Of a stretch of 64,000 nt of DNA, positions 30,452 to 41,429 are shown piece by piece. The notes under the pieces were generated by a model. The model was not told the DNA's origin. It did no database searches and worked only from the letters and a program-made list of their open reading frames with translations. A program made the translations under genes and the position numbers. The DNA lies in NCBI RefSeq assembly GCF_910592395.1, contig NC_088317.1, positions 6,264,001 to 6,328,000 on the forward strand, written 5' to 3'. This DNA is from Lineus longissimus (lineage: Eukaryota > Nemertea > Pilidiophora > Heteronemertea > Lineidae). Within the stretch, counting starts at the first letter, position 1. Each line of letters begins with the position of its first letter.

Positions 30452-31341
30452 GCTAGTGCCAGCGTGCCAGTGCCAGCGTGCCAGTGCCAGTGCCAGTGCC
30501 AGCGTGCCAGTGCATGTGTGCCAGTGCCAGCGTGCCAGTGCCAGCGTGCCAGTGCCAGCGTGCCAGCGTGCCAGTGCCAGCGTGCCAGTGCCAGTGCCAG
30601 TGCCAGCGTGCCAGTGCATGTGTGCCAGTGCCAGCGTGCCAGTGCCAGCGTGCCAGTGCCAGCGTGCCAGTGCCAGCGTGCCAGCGTGCCAGTGCCAGCG
30701 TGCCAGTGCCAGTGCCAGTGCCAGCGTGCAAGTGCCAGTGTGCCAGTGCCAGCATGCCAGTGCCAGCGTGCCAGCGTGCCAGCGTGCCAGCGTGCCAGCG
30801 TGCCAGTGCCAGCGTGCCAGTGCCAGCGTGCCAGTGCCAGCGTGCCAGTGCCAGCGTGCCAGTGCCAGTGCCAGTGCCAGCGTGCCAGTGCCAGTGCCAG
30901 TGCCAGCATGCCAGTGCCAGCGTGCCAGCGTGCCAGCGTGCCAGCGTGCCAGTGCCAGTGTGCCAGTGCCAGTGCCAGTGCCAGTGCCAGTGTGCCAGTG
31001 CCAGCGTGCAAGTGCCAGCGTGCCAGTGCCAGCGTGCCAGCGTGCTAGTGCCAGCGTGCCAGCGTGTCAGCGTGCCAGAGCCAGTGCCAGTGCCAGTGCT
31101 ACCATGACATGGCCAGTGCCAGTGCCAGTGCCAGTGCCAGTGCCAGTGCCAGTGCCAGTGCCAGTGCCAGTGCCAGTGCCAGTGCCAGTGCCAGTGCCAG
31201 TGCCAGTGCCAGTGCCAGTGCCAGTGCCAGTGCCAGTGCCAGTGCCAGTGCCAGTGCCAGTGCCAGTGCCAGTACCAGTGCCAGTGCCAGTGCCAGTGCC
31301 AGCGTGCCAGTGCCAGCGTGCCAGTGTCAGCGTGCCAGTGC
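30452..31341. repeat. CCAGTG / CCAGCGTG satellite (about 890 bp)
   Basis: A compound minisatellite. The left part alternates CCAGTG hexamers with CCAGCGTG octamers in a higher-order pattern (30480-30590 and 30600-30700 are near duplicates). The right part (about 31112-31273) is an uninterrupted (CCAGTG)n run of about 27 units. The sequence contains almost no stop codons in any frame, so long ORFs of Ser-Ala, Val-Pro, Cys-Gln, His-Trp, Gly-Thr and Leu-Ala type appear; none is considered a gene. Confidence 0.97.
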
Positions 31342-31625
31342 AATTGTAATACTCGACTGGAGTTTCGCACGCATAGCTTCTAGCCAGATCTTTACACATA
31401 TCTAGGCCCGTAATGGGGTAATTTTTACGCCAGTATTTGAATGTGAATAGCAAGAGTCACTATTGCCAATGGCGCTGCTGGTCAATCAAGTCATGGCCTA
31501 AAGAAACTTACTCCCGTCGTGGGCTTACCTCTAATGTACACATACACTCGCTTACTACAGTGGACGATAGGCGTGCGAGTATATCAAAACTCCCTCATAA
31601 ACAAGGCACACGTGGTTCTGTAATA

Positions 31626-31743
31626 GTGAGGTTTTGCAACCACCCGGTCAGGCCCTACGACGACGTTTGTCTATTGTTCGGGTGAACTCACACAATAGAT
31701 AAACGTCGTCGTAGGGCCTAACGTGGTGGTTGCAAAACCTCAC
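31626..31743. mobile_element. 118-bp hairpin MITE flanked by TA
   Basis: Arms gtgaggttttgcaaccaccc and gtggttgcaaaacctcac continue through gccctacgacgacgtt / aacgtcgtcgtagggc, leaving a loop of about 15 bp. TA lies on both sides (31624-31625, 31744-31745), as for Tc1/mariner-type insertions. Confidence 0.88.
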
Positions 31744-31745
31744 TA

Positions 31746-33022
31746 ATGAAAACCATGGCCCACCAAACAATGACTTGTACGGACTGAATACCATTCAACA
31801 ATTGGAAAAAACATGTGGTTCTTTTTTGCAACAATGGCTTTGTAATGAATGAGGCATTTGTCAATGAAGACAATGCAAAAGTTTGAATGAAATCGACGCG
31901 GCTATTGATTACTGTTCAGCTGATGTAGTATATTAGATGATGATGCAATAGACGACGGCAGCCTTCCTGCTGAAATAGCCTATGTACATGATTCTAAGGC
32001 TCTTGGATCAACAAGATGCGCGACGATAAGGCAAAGTAAGATAATGAAATCTTGGCCACTTCGATCCATCGATCTGTTATTGTCAGCCTCATTTCGTTGG
32101 CAGTCGGGGCAGTCAGGCCAGAAATTTAGGTTAACAAAGTATTTGCAGCGCTTAATCAGGCAGTGTCACCACAAGCCTTTTTGTTTGCTTTCAATATCGT
32201 GATCATCATACCAAAACAGATGACACACGCCAACTCCACACCGGCTGAAGAGAAATTTGCCATTATTCCCAGATTTGGAATGATTTAGAGAACACCTGTC
32301 TTGTAATATTCTCATAGGCCAAAGTAAACACATACGCTTTATTAACGATGGTTTCAAAACAGTCTCCCAGATATGGGGCAATCTCTTCATTATCATAATG
32401 GGATTTGGAGGCATGTTTACAGATTTTACAAGTTCGAGACCTGTTATACCTAAAACTCGCATAGATCCCCATAGACCCCCTCTATTTGTCGAGTTAGCGC
32501 CCCTGTAAGATCATGCATTTTCGGACACTAGAACGAAATCTTCCTGCGGATATCGCGGTTTCGGTGATGATTTAAGGAGAAATTGACTGTTCTTAGAGTT
32601 GTATGGGACAGAAATGAGTTCATACTTCATGAATACATGAATATATTATGATATGGGCGGGCTTCTAAGTCAAAACAATAACAAACTCAACTGCATCTCT
32701 ACTGTATATTGCGTAGTGCATTGCCTAGTGTATTTCGTAGTGTATTTTAGCGGAGACATTATTTCCGCACTTTGGCCACGCCAAACGTCTTTTTTATTCG
32801 TGGAAGTTAATCTGCTCTGTAAATTTTATTTTACACAGGAAGAATCCATACTTGGTATTGCAATATTTCATGTCTATCGGTGTTTTTGTGTACAGGAGCG
32901 CACAGACAGTGAGACGTGGAGATGTGTTCAGTGCTGGTGCTGTCAGTAGACTGAATCTGATTGGCCATAGCGATCACTAATATGGGTCGGGATCACGTGA
33001 TGTGACGTCACCGCGGTATCCT
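31746..33022. other. Gene-free stretch
   Basis: Several overlapping minus-strand ORFs occur at 32166-32472 but none carries a recognised domain or splice pattern. I see nothing else that I can support. Confidence 0.4.
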
Positions 33023-33112
33023 CCTTGAGCTCTTCTGACGGCCGATCAGGAGGGAATTATCGGTGGTGAAGGATGGATATACGCACAACGACGTTGGATC
33101 GGCATGTAGAGA
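33023..33112 (+). repeat. Dispersed repeat shared with 44083-44173
   Basis: tctgacggccgatcagg, a TTATCGGNGGTG core, then cgcacaa and ggatcggcatg occur in the same order in both places. Confidence 0.8.
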
Positions 33113-33467
33113 AAAGTATTTCATTCACTTCTTTATCACCACCACAGGCCATAATGACTACAGGTGATCATTTCTTCAATTTCATCTGCCTTATTGTATT
33201 ATTATATTGTAGTATACACCATTTCCTTTTTTCAGGATGCCTTCACAGATACTTATGTGTGAGTGAAATTGGCTGTCGACTATTGCGTTCGTACGCATAT
33301 GCTCAAGTGCTTCCATGAAAGGCCAGAAATGTTCGTCTTACAGGCCGATGATCCTTTATTAGTCAGAATGGTACTGCATCATGATCCAATTCGATCAACA
33401 ATATCCACATGTCATAATGGTACAGGAGAAAAATAATTACTCGTAATTTCACGGAAAAAACCCAAAA

Positions 33468-33782
33468 ATGATCGAATGCATAACAACCAATTGGCTCGGT
33501 GAGATCAAACTCCCCTGCGAGCTGAAAGCAGAAAGTCCTAACGAGAACGCGATGGAGTTTTTCGATGCGGGGGTTAAATCTTATGACCGCGACCTCTACG
33601 ATAAGCCACTGCAAGTCAAGTCAAGGATAGTTTGCGGGTTGCTCTGCCTGTCAAGGAGATCGGTGTCCTTCATGTTTGATATGAAGAAGAAGCATTGTTG
33701 TTTGCACTCAGTACCAGATATCTATCACTGTCAAAGGAATCGGATTTATTTGCCAGATGGATGCCGTATTAGCGTGGTAAAG
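33468..33782 (+). CDS. Possible exon encoding a PAN/apple-like segment
   Basis: The open frame ends at a strong donor (GTGGTAAAG|GTAAGT, phase 0). Its second half reads SRIVCGLLCLSRRSVSFMFD, then KKKHCCLHS, resembling the Cys pattern of PAN/apple domains (S..eCa..C....C..F.yd...k.C.l). No signal peptide or matching downstream exon was found, and the 5' limit is uncertain (the first ATG is taken; an internal acceptor is possible). Treat it as a candidate exon only. Confidence 0.33.
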
Positions 33783-33840
33783 GTAAGTGCCATAATGGAA
33801 GATCATCGGTTAAGGGTATTGCTGGCGGCCACCATCTAGG

Positions 33841-34400
33841 TAAAAATGATTTGGGTGACGTGGCTGAAACACTCTTAAGTTACCGTCAAAGGTGAAAATT
33901 CATCCATTTTCTTTGGACTAGATGTAGTGAAAACAAAGATCATTTTTGGGTACAATAAAACTGCTTCAGACACACATCTGGCGTCTTGAGATTAATGGGT
34001 TTTTTACCATGAACCGTGTAATTGAAGTGGTGATTAGATCATTATTCATACTTTTTAGGAATTCGCCGTTATAGGCTTACAGCGGTTTGTCGTCATTTCA
34101 GTCATTTGTTTGGGACGTGCTTGCGTGACTTCGTGTGCCAGAGACGTGTACATGATTGGTTGCCATTATTATGTCTGAGCGCTTCGGCTTAACATGTACC
34201 TGCTTTGTTTTGTTCGTTCATGAACAGGATAGCGTAGGCAAGTATAACCAATCCTGCTCCAATCCAACCAGATCGAAGCTTATTCGCTCTTCCAACATAG
34301 ACTTTCATCATACCATGTCATCACAGGCGAGTGAAATAAACAGCACACGTCAACCAATTATAGGTCGATCGGACACAATCGACCCGCAGCCTACAGGCAA
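33841..34400. other. Gene-free stretch
   Basis: Nothing that I can support as coding was seen between the candidate PAN exon and the candidate minus-strand terminal exon. Confidence 0.4.
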
Positions 34401-34720
34401 TTTTTATTTATTTCCCTATTTATTGAAAACCTACTTGATAGAAGATAACATAATTATACATGAAACATTACATATCATCAAAATTGAGAAAAGTTACATA
34501 AAAAACATGAAGTTATAACCCTGATAAGTCTAACAACTCCCCATCCAAGATACAACGTGCAATATGTATTCAAAATTAGAAAGCCCTCCCCCGGAGGCCA
34601 GCCAACACCTTATTCTGGGATTGCCTCTTGTTGAAGTCATCCGCGTGGATGAGTGCCCTCAACGAGTCAATATGCAGCCAAGTCAACGTACACTTGTACG
34701 TTGAATTCGTAGTTTGTATA
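34401..34720 (-). pseudogene. Possible minus-strand terminal exon or retroelement 3' end
   Basis: On the minus strand an open frame reads WLHIDSLRALIHADDFNKRQ, then LAGLRGRAF and a stop (34576-34578). About 150-180 bp later come two AATAAA motifs (within 34405-34430). Its codon composition looks protein-like, but I do not recognise the family and found no upstream part. It may be the last exon of a gene or the 3' end of a truncated retrocopy. Confidence 0.3.
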
Positions 34721-35024
34721 TAAAGGAAATAATTCGCGATGGATCGATAACGATGACAGATGTATTTTTACCATCCCGTATGCCGCTCCAAGAACATGTG
34801 ATCAACTTGAAGAATCATAGGCGCAAGTAGGCGAGGGAAACTGGTGGCCAGTTTTGGCAGTCATGGAACGACGCCATCTATAAATATTATTTCAGGTCGA
34901 GCAGGAATCTAGTATCAAATTGTACCTCGAAGCCTTGGTATCAGAACCCAGATATCCCTGATCATAAGTCGACAGTTGGTCACCTGTTCATTGCCATCTA
35001 TTGGCCGTCTTAATGCACAGTTAC

Positions 35025-35162
35025 CAACTGCCAACTTGTGATTAGACGAACATCCCGGTGTTGGCTAGAACGCAAACGTTGGCCGTTGATTAACAACTGC
35101 CAACTTGTGATTAGACGAACATCTCGGCGTTGGCTTGAATGCAAACGTTGGCAGTTAATCAA
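35025..35162. repeat. Two tandem copies of a 69-bp unit
   Basis: caactgccaacttgtgatta, gacgaacatc and gcaaacgttgg occur twice, 69 bp apart. Each unit also begins and ends with inverted AACTGCCAAC / GTTGGCAGTT. Confidence 0.9.
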
Positions 35163-37071
35163 TTGGGCGGATGGATCGCTCAGGTCACTCGGTTTGACGC
35201 CAGGGATTAAGATGGCAGCACGGTTCAGTCGATCCCAGTATTGTTTGTCGCACAACAAAAGCTCTGTAGACGAGCTATAGAGCTATTATTAGCTTGACAC
35301 CGAACCTCCGTTTTTTTCGGTAGGTAAATTATCATAGTACTTGGTTCCTTTTTTTGGTTGACATTGACCAACATGCCTACCGCCGTACAAAATAAAAGAC
35401 TGTTCCAGTATGCACATATAGCGTTGTAGATTATCCACTGTTAGTAATGGAATACACATGTATGTTACACTCGACACTGTTGACAAACCGTAAGGCCGGA
35501 ACGGGACAATTGCGCTGAGAGATCATGTCGTCGATGGGGATAAAAAAGAAAACATATTGTTGGATGAGCCAGATTTTCCAAGGTCGACTCAACAATTGGA
35601 AACAAGAACCTACAGTAAAATTGGAATTGCCCCGTTCCATTAAAGGAATATATCCAGTGTGGGATTGGTTAGTGGCTGAACATGGTCAGGTCGACAGGGT
35701 CCTTGATACATCCGTGCGGGTTAGGCAAAGGACAGTGCCGTGGCCATGTTTATGACTGCGTTAAGGCGCAAGGGATTTAAGGAAAATCTGTCGAGTAGAC
35801 CAATAACGGCTGTGCCGAAGTTGTCCCATTTAGACTTCTCCCGTTTTACTTTTTCCATTTTGCACAGTGTAAAGGAAACTAAAGGGAAAAAGTTAATTGG
35901 TAGAAGGCATAATGACCGTAGATCTACTCAGCTATTTCATCATGATACATGTAGTGGTTAATTAGACGTCATTAATTTGGAACAAATGGCGACCAAACAA
36001 ATCATCTGTAGATCAGTCAAGGGTTAATGCCCGCTGTGTTGTGAAATGACACAACGAGTGTTAACCTTATGCCCGATCCAGACGAAACCATTCAACAACT
36101 GACAGCAGATACATGAACCAGAGTTTAATTGAATGACTCTGCATGAACGTAATTTTGTGATCCATTGATTAATCTTTGCAGAATTATAAACAAAATCCGA
36201 TCATAATTTTGCTGTGCGCGTGTTTTCAGCTGGTGTGTCACATACGCACTGGCATGACTGTAAATTCCACCGGGATATTTGAAGGATCACCTCTCAATCA
36301 CACCTCCCGTCGTCGTCCCCAACCACCCCAAGCGTTTCAATCTCGATAAGAGTCTTTTGAAATTCTGAGTTAAGATCTTTCTTCAGTTTTTTTTATACAT
36401 GTACACTGTTTGTAACCGTGGCGAATATAAAAAATTGGCAAACGGTTAGAAAGCATTTGATGCATCATCAGGTCATACGAAAGTTTCTGAATGAAACTTT
36501 GTTGCAGGTCCTATCGTCCACATGTTCAGCAAGCAGAGTCTAGCTTGCTGATCTTCGACGGACTTATAAACAGGAAATGAGAAGGTTCATTTTCACCGCC
36601 CGAGAAAATGTAAAATGTAGGCCCAAACATCTTTTTACAGGAACTTTATCGAGATTATTGCCCAGGCCTGTCCCATCATCAACCTCTCGATATGCATACG
36701 GGATTATTCCGATAATAATTATAATTATGCGCAGTTGTGATGTCGGAAACGAGGCTACCCCGATTCAAATCAACATTCAAGGTTAATTGGACTTAAACTG
36801 TCAATCTTCTTAATCGGTTGTTAAAAAACGAGTTAATAAAATTTTGACATGTACCAGGTGACGAAAAAAGTTGCTTTGCTTTTGATTTTAAATAACTTCC
36901 GTAAATCTAAATCACCAAATACCTGTCACTTTTAGTTAAGATCTAGGCCTATACTTTTGATGCCATTACGGGCTGCATGGTATCCGAACTTCCGGGCCAT
37001 GCTTGGCACATAATCTAGATAGGGGACTTCGTAAAAAAAGTGTTGTTATTTGATCTGGCTTTTTAAGATTA
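35163..37071. other. Gene-free stretch
   Basis: Only short unrecognised ORFs. No splice-supported exon that could serve as an upstream exon of the 37450-38483 coding block was found. Confidence 0.4.
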
Positions 37072-37426
37072 CTGGGTCCACTCCCCAATAAGATCTTAAG
37101 CCCGACAATACCCGATTTCTACTACCGCCTCGATGGGTAGAGCCTAAACAACCGGACATAATAGTAGGCCTTTTGAAGCCATACAAGGGGAGGTATATCT
37201 TATCTTCGTTTCTTCCAATTGGTCTTTAATTGCAATATGAAAAGTTCCGCTGTAGAGTCATGACTATTCATGACGATTACGTTGTTAACCCTTGAATATA
37301 TATCCCACCCATTTTATGGCTGCGAAAGGCCTACTATTGTGTTCGGCTGTTTCGACTCTACCCATCGAGGCGGTGATACAAATCGGGTATCTTCGGGCTT
37401 GGGATCTTATTGCTGAGTGGATCCAG
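37072..37426. mobile_element. CTGGATCCACTC-family MITE, copy A
   Basis: A 355-bp element with long inverted ends (ctgggtccactccccaataa at left, inverted at right as gagtggatccag), flanked by TA. It lies directly upstream of the 37450 coding exon, ending 23 bp before its likely splice acceptor. Confidence 0.9.
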
Positions 37427-37449
37427 TATATTATTCACTATTTTACCAG

Positions 37450-38483
37450 CATCGCGGAAGAAAAAGAAACTTGTTCTGGAGAAGCGAGGACATCTGAAAC
37501 TCATTCAGCGTCTACCGCACATTATACCAAAAACGACTGGAAAATGGCAGTACAATTACCTGGCCTTTTTCAGATATAATAAAACAATTGCTCTGGTGGA
37601 AATGTTTGATAAAACAAAGCTACGATTATTTGCCGTCGGATATGTGAAGACTGAGCCTGATTGGTCCCGCTATGTTGTTAAGCACCTATTTTCTCGGTAT
37701 AACAAAAACGACGTAATGTCTTTTCGTGGAAAACTTATCACTGGTTTAGACATGGACACGAAGGAATGGTTGGTCTTTAGAAATAATGGAAACTTGTACG
37801 CGAAAGTTCCTAAAATTTGCTCACTTGCCCCTTGTAAGAAGAATGAGCAGGAGAGTTTCATATTGACCGTGTTTGAAGATATCGAAGCCAAAGATCAGGG
37901 GCAGGTCGTACTTCATTTCAAATGGCCTGAGAGTAAAGGCTGGGGTTTTTCATTCTTTCATTATCCGTACAGTGGCGTCGGCAATAATGGTTATCTAAAC
38001 CTTAAAACGAGGCGCTGGGTCGTCGGCCAGTGGCACCCTCGTTACAACTTGAAATTCAACACGTGTGATGATCCGTCTACTGGCGATATCTATATGATGA
38101 TCTACTCATCCTATCTAGAAGTTTACCAGATCAGACGAGCAGATGGCTACAGAAAGGTGACACGGAGAGCGATATCGAAGTGGGTTATGTTTGGCGCAAT
38201 GGTCTTCGACAATATAGGACACCGCATTATATTAATGGCAAATGACAAGGCGAACCTGTGGTACTTAGTTGGGATCCCATTAACATGTGACGGCAAATTT
38301 CTTCCAGTAATATCTGGGCCGAAACTCTCCGAGTATAAGACTCCCTATGCGCGAAGTGAGGTCATTATATCTGTGAATATCTGGGCAGATTTAGCCTTCG
38401 ACCCGAGCGGTTTTTTGCTTGCTACAAGTTTCGAGAAACGAAAACCTATTGATATTTATCGTATTACGCCTGATATCTACTGA
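37450..38483 (+). CDS. Probable beta-propeller-type protein, last coding exon (C-terminal about 345 residues)
   Basis: A long frame with natural amino-acid composition, ending in a stop at 38481-38483. Repeated beta-strand-like blocks are visible: KTIALVEMFDKTKLRLFAVG, LITGLDMDTKEWLVF, GDIYMMIYSSYLEVYQI, FGAMVFDNIGHRIILMAND, DLAFDPSGFLLATSF. The FD.xG..L/I pattern is what one sees in NHL- or TRIM-type six-bladed propellers. There is no signal peptide or membrane segment. The in-frame sequence left of 37450 belongs to a MITE and lacks an ATG. A splice acceptor (TTTTACCAG, ending at 37449) lies just after the MITE, so the exon probably starts there in phase 1; the alternative is an internal Met. 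A RING or B-box exon upstream would make it TRIM-like, but none was seen. Identity is uncertain; coding status is fairly likely. Confidence 0.55.
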
Positions 38484-40451
38484 TCGAGAAAAAGGACCGA
38501 AACTGTTTTTTTCCACTCAGCAGTAATACGTGTACTAAAAGTACATAATACTGTTAATTCCCAGTCGTATTGCTGTCCACAACAAAATAAGACCGTGTAA
38601 AACAGCGCTTGTTCCTGCAGTACCCATGGAGGCATGTCCGATCAGCTAGGTAACACCTTATTTTGAACCAATTGCGAGATACCTGTATTTGATTCTCAAT
38701 TGGCAGCTCAGGCCAAATGCTTTTTTCCAACACAGAGGTCCCTCACTTAGGCCACCTGTTGGAATGGCCTGAGGATTATCCCCGCTTCTATGCCAATATA
38801 TCGACTGCAGATTGTGCGCCGTGTCCTCTTTTTCCGTTCCTTCCTTTGATTCCTCTGTTTCGACGTGTGGCAAGAGGTAGGCCCTGCTGACGGCATCCTC
38901 CCACCTGTTTCATGTCTCTCACATGTCTCCGCCGACCTGTACCACCACAATCAATACCAAGTGACAATTCTACATTGAGAAGTACCAGTACAATAATGGT
39001 GTATTTGCTGCAATCAATACCAAACATGTCATCGTGTCCTACAAGCGCCAGATGGAGTTTCTACAGAGTTGTGCGCTGTATGCATTAGTCGTGATGTGAA
39101 GGGGCGGACAAGACCGTTGTGTCAATAGCTTCACTTGGTTTAACGCCAGTAGTCTCGTCAACTGACGTCGTACCACCAGGAGGCATATCTCACCAGATTA
39201 TGCTGATAAAGGAAAGCAATCTACAAAGCAATGGTCTTTTGGACTGGATATTGATATAGAACTGCCAGTCATTCATATGTGTGATGTGCAATGATCCAGA
39301 AATTACATTTGGATCGAATTTATGAAGACACCATAGGCCTATAACATGGATAACAATGTACAAACACCAACACGGTAAGTGGCAGGGTTATCGTCTGTAT
39401 TCTTTGTTTAGACTTATCATGCTTATTATGAATATTGAAAAGTTCTTTTCAAGCACACCTTACCTAATTTAACTTCACCCTTTATATTTTAAAATGTCTT
39501 CGACCCATTAGGCGGCCGGTGTAATGTTTTTGAGTGTTTCTGTTTTTGAGTGTTTCCCCTCATTGTTTGGGAACGCTCGAAAATAGATTGACAAGTTTTT
39601 CTGTGTATCCCCCCTATTGAAAAGTCATGGTCTCTCTAGCTGCCTATTGTTTGGAAACACTGACACATGGGAAACAACCACAGATGTTACACCGGTTTAC
39701 CTGGGTATAGCACTCGGTAACGTCGCTTTATCCATGTTATTTCGATAGGAATTCACTACTAGCAGCTAGTTGACAGGTAGCTCTAAATCGATCAGGTTCG
39801 TTCTTTCAAAAAATTATAACTCACTTCTAGAACTTCCTAATACGTAAATACATACTGGATATAAATTTCTACCAAAAACACAATTCGAGTCCATTTTCTT
39901 CGCGCTGGCGTGTCTAGTTACTGAGCGGGGCACATGTGAACTATGCAATGGTCTTCTCTCATCACAGCCGATAAATCTAAATGTCTCACATATTTCGTGA
40001 ATCCTCAAACAGGAATACGATATATCGGATTGATCACAAGACGTTCACCTGGCAGTTCCGATGTACAACTTGTTTCATGCTTATTGCCAATGCAGAAAGC
40101 GTGTCCTTTTCATTTCGGAAATAGGCATTGCCTCGATCAGTGAAATGCCAACATGCTGTTGTAATAAACGCCCTTCGTGTGCATTTTATTTTCTTGTTGC
40201 AGGTGTAAATAAATAAACATTGCTTTGGTGTAGTCATTTTATGCACACGAGAAACTTGGCTTTTATAGTATTTGTATATCAGTCTACACAACGACGTTGT
40301 TTAAAGTTATATTCAATGCGTATATTTACACAATATTCATCACATCGAAACTCAGATTATATTTTCAAATTTCTGAACGAATTTTAATAGTTGGTATTTA
40401 AAAGCAGCACATATATTCAAAGTGATATCACAGGCCGGTATTTTAGCTGAG
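38484..40451. other. Gene-free stretch
   Basis: No supported exon. Short ORFs at 38.66-39.03 and 39.8-40.3 kb show no domain. Confidence 0.4.
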
Positions 40452-41426
40452 TATATATATATGTTTATTCGTACAAAACTAGTACAGATTGTTGTGCATA
40501 GTGCAGATTAACTTGTCTTTGAACCTTAAGTGCATTACAAAAACGTATCTTATGTATTATTAAATAGTGCAAAGGAAGTCTGTAATTTGTCCTAACTCTT
40601 CCTTTGATAGGAGACAATGACCGGAATCCCTCAATTTTAGTAACTCTCTGATTTGCTGTGCGATTCTAAATAATTCAGTGTTCTCATCAACTCCATTTAC
40701 AATTGAATATGAGTAATTTATGCGGACAGCGTCATATTTACAAAAACCATATTTCCGACTGATTTTGATAAAGTTTTTACTCAGGTACGACGCGCTTCCC
40801 TCCAGTAACAAGTTCTTACATAACATTAAGTAAATGTTATCTGATTTGAATATATGTTCGATGTATCTCAATGTCCTCCTTTCCAAAAGTGTCTCCATAT
40901 CACAATCACTGATTATAAGCGGAATTAACTGATTATGAGTCCTACTCGGTATACACATAATCTTTCTTACACATTTCCTCCATGCTGTATATACATTTTC
41001 AATGTAATGAGATGTTGTGTCCCAGAACTGAAAACCATATAGACAGGTAGCAAAACTCTTAAAGAGAGCATATCGAATGTCTGCATTTGCATGACCGAAG
41101 TACGCCATTACCATATTAGTCTTTTTATATAGTTCATTAATACCAAGGTCAACTCTTCTACGCTGTACATCTGGACCTAACAGAAATCCGAGGTGGACCT
41201 CCGATTCCACTGCATATAACCTATTTCCGACAAACATTATATAGTCTATTACGATATCTAAACCTTTGGCAAACACAATAAATTTACTTTTTTTCGCATT
41301 GAATGTTATCTTGTAATCTAACGAGTATAATTTGGCAATTTTTAACATCCTTGTATAAACCAACAGGGAAAAGGCACGGAACGGTGAATCTTGTAGGCTG
41401 CATATTCTACATTGCCAATATGACAA
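40452..41426 (-). mobile_element. 5'-truncated non-LTR retrotransposon, copy 2 (C-terminal reverse-transcriptase part)
   Basis: A minus-strand frame (41426-40560) encodes the end of a CR1/Jockey-type polyprotein. It has ITFNAKKSKFIVFAKG (the palm/thumb segment after the YADD region), VHLGFLLG, ATCLYGFQFWD, and WRKCVRKIMCIPSRTHNQLI, a combination typical of these elements. The catalytic YADD block and endonuclease are missing, so the copy is truncated; the frame breaks down around 41340-41430. The 3' end carries AATAAA and a (TA)n tail shared with the copy at 21685. Confidence 0.85.
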
Positions 41427-41429
41427 ACC

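Noticed and set aside
30404-31453. Very long ORFs on both strands (up to 313 codons) over the CCAGTG satellite
   Set aside because: They consist purely of dipeptide repeats dictated by the DNA repeat and occur in almost all frames; no promoter, splice site or unique sequence supports a gene.
32166-32472. Two overlapping minus ORFs (98 and 69 codons) with some cysteines
   Set aside because: They overlap in different frames, have no domain and lack splice sites that would join them to other exons.
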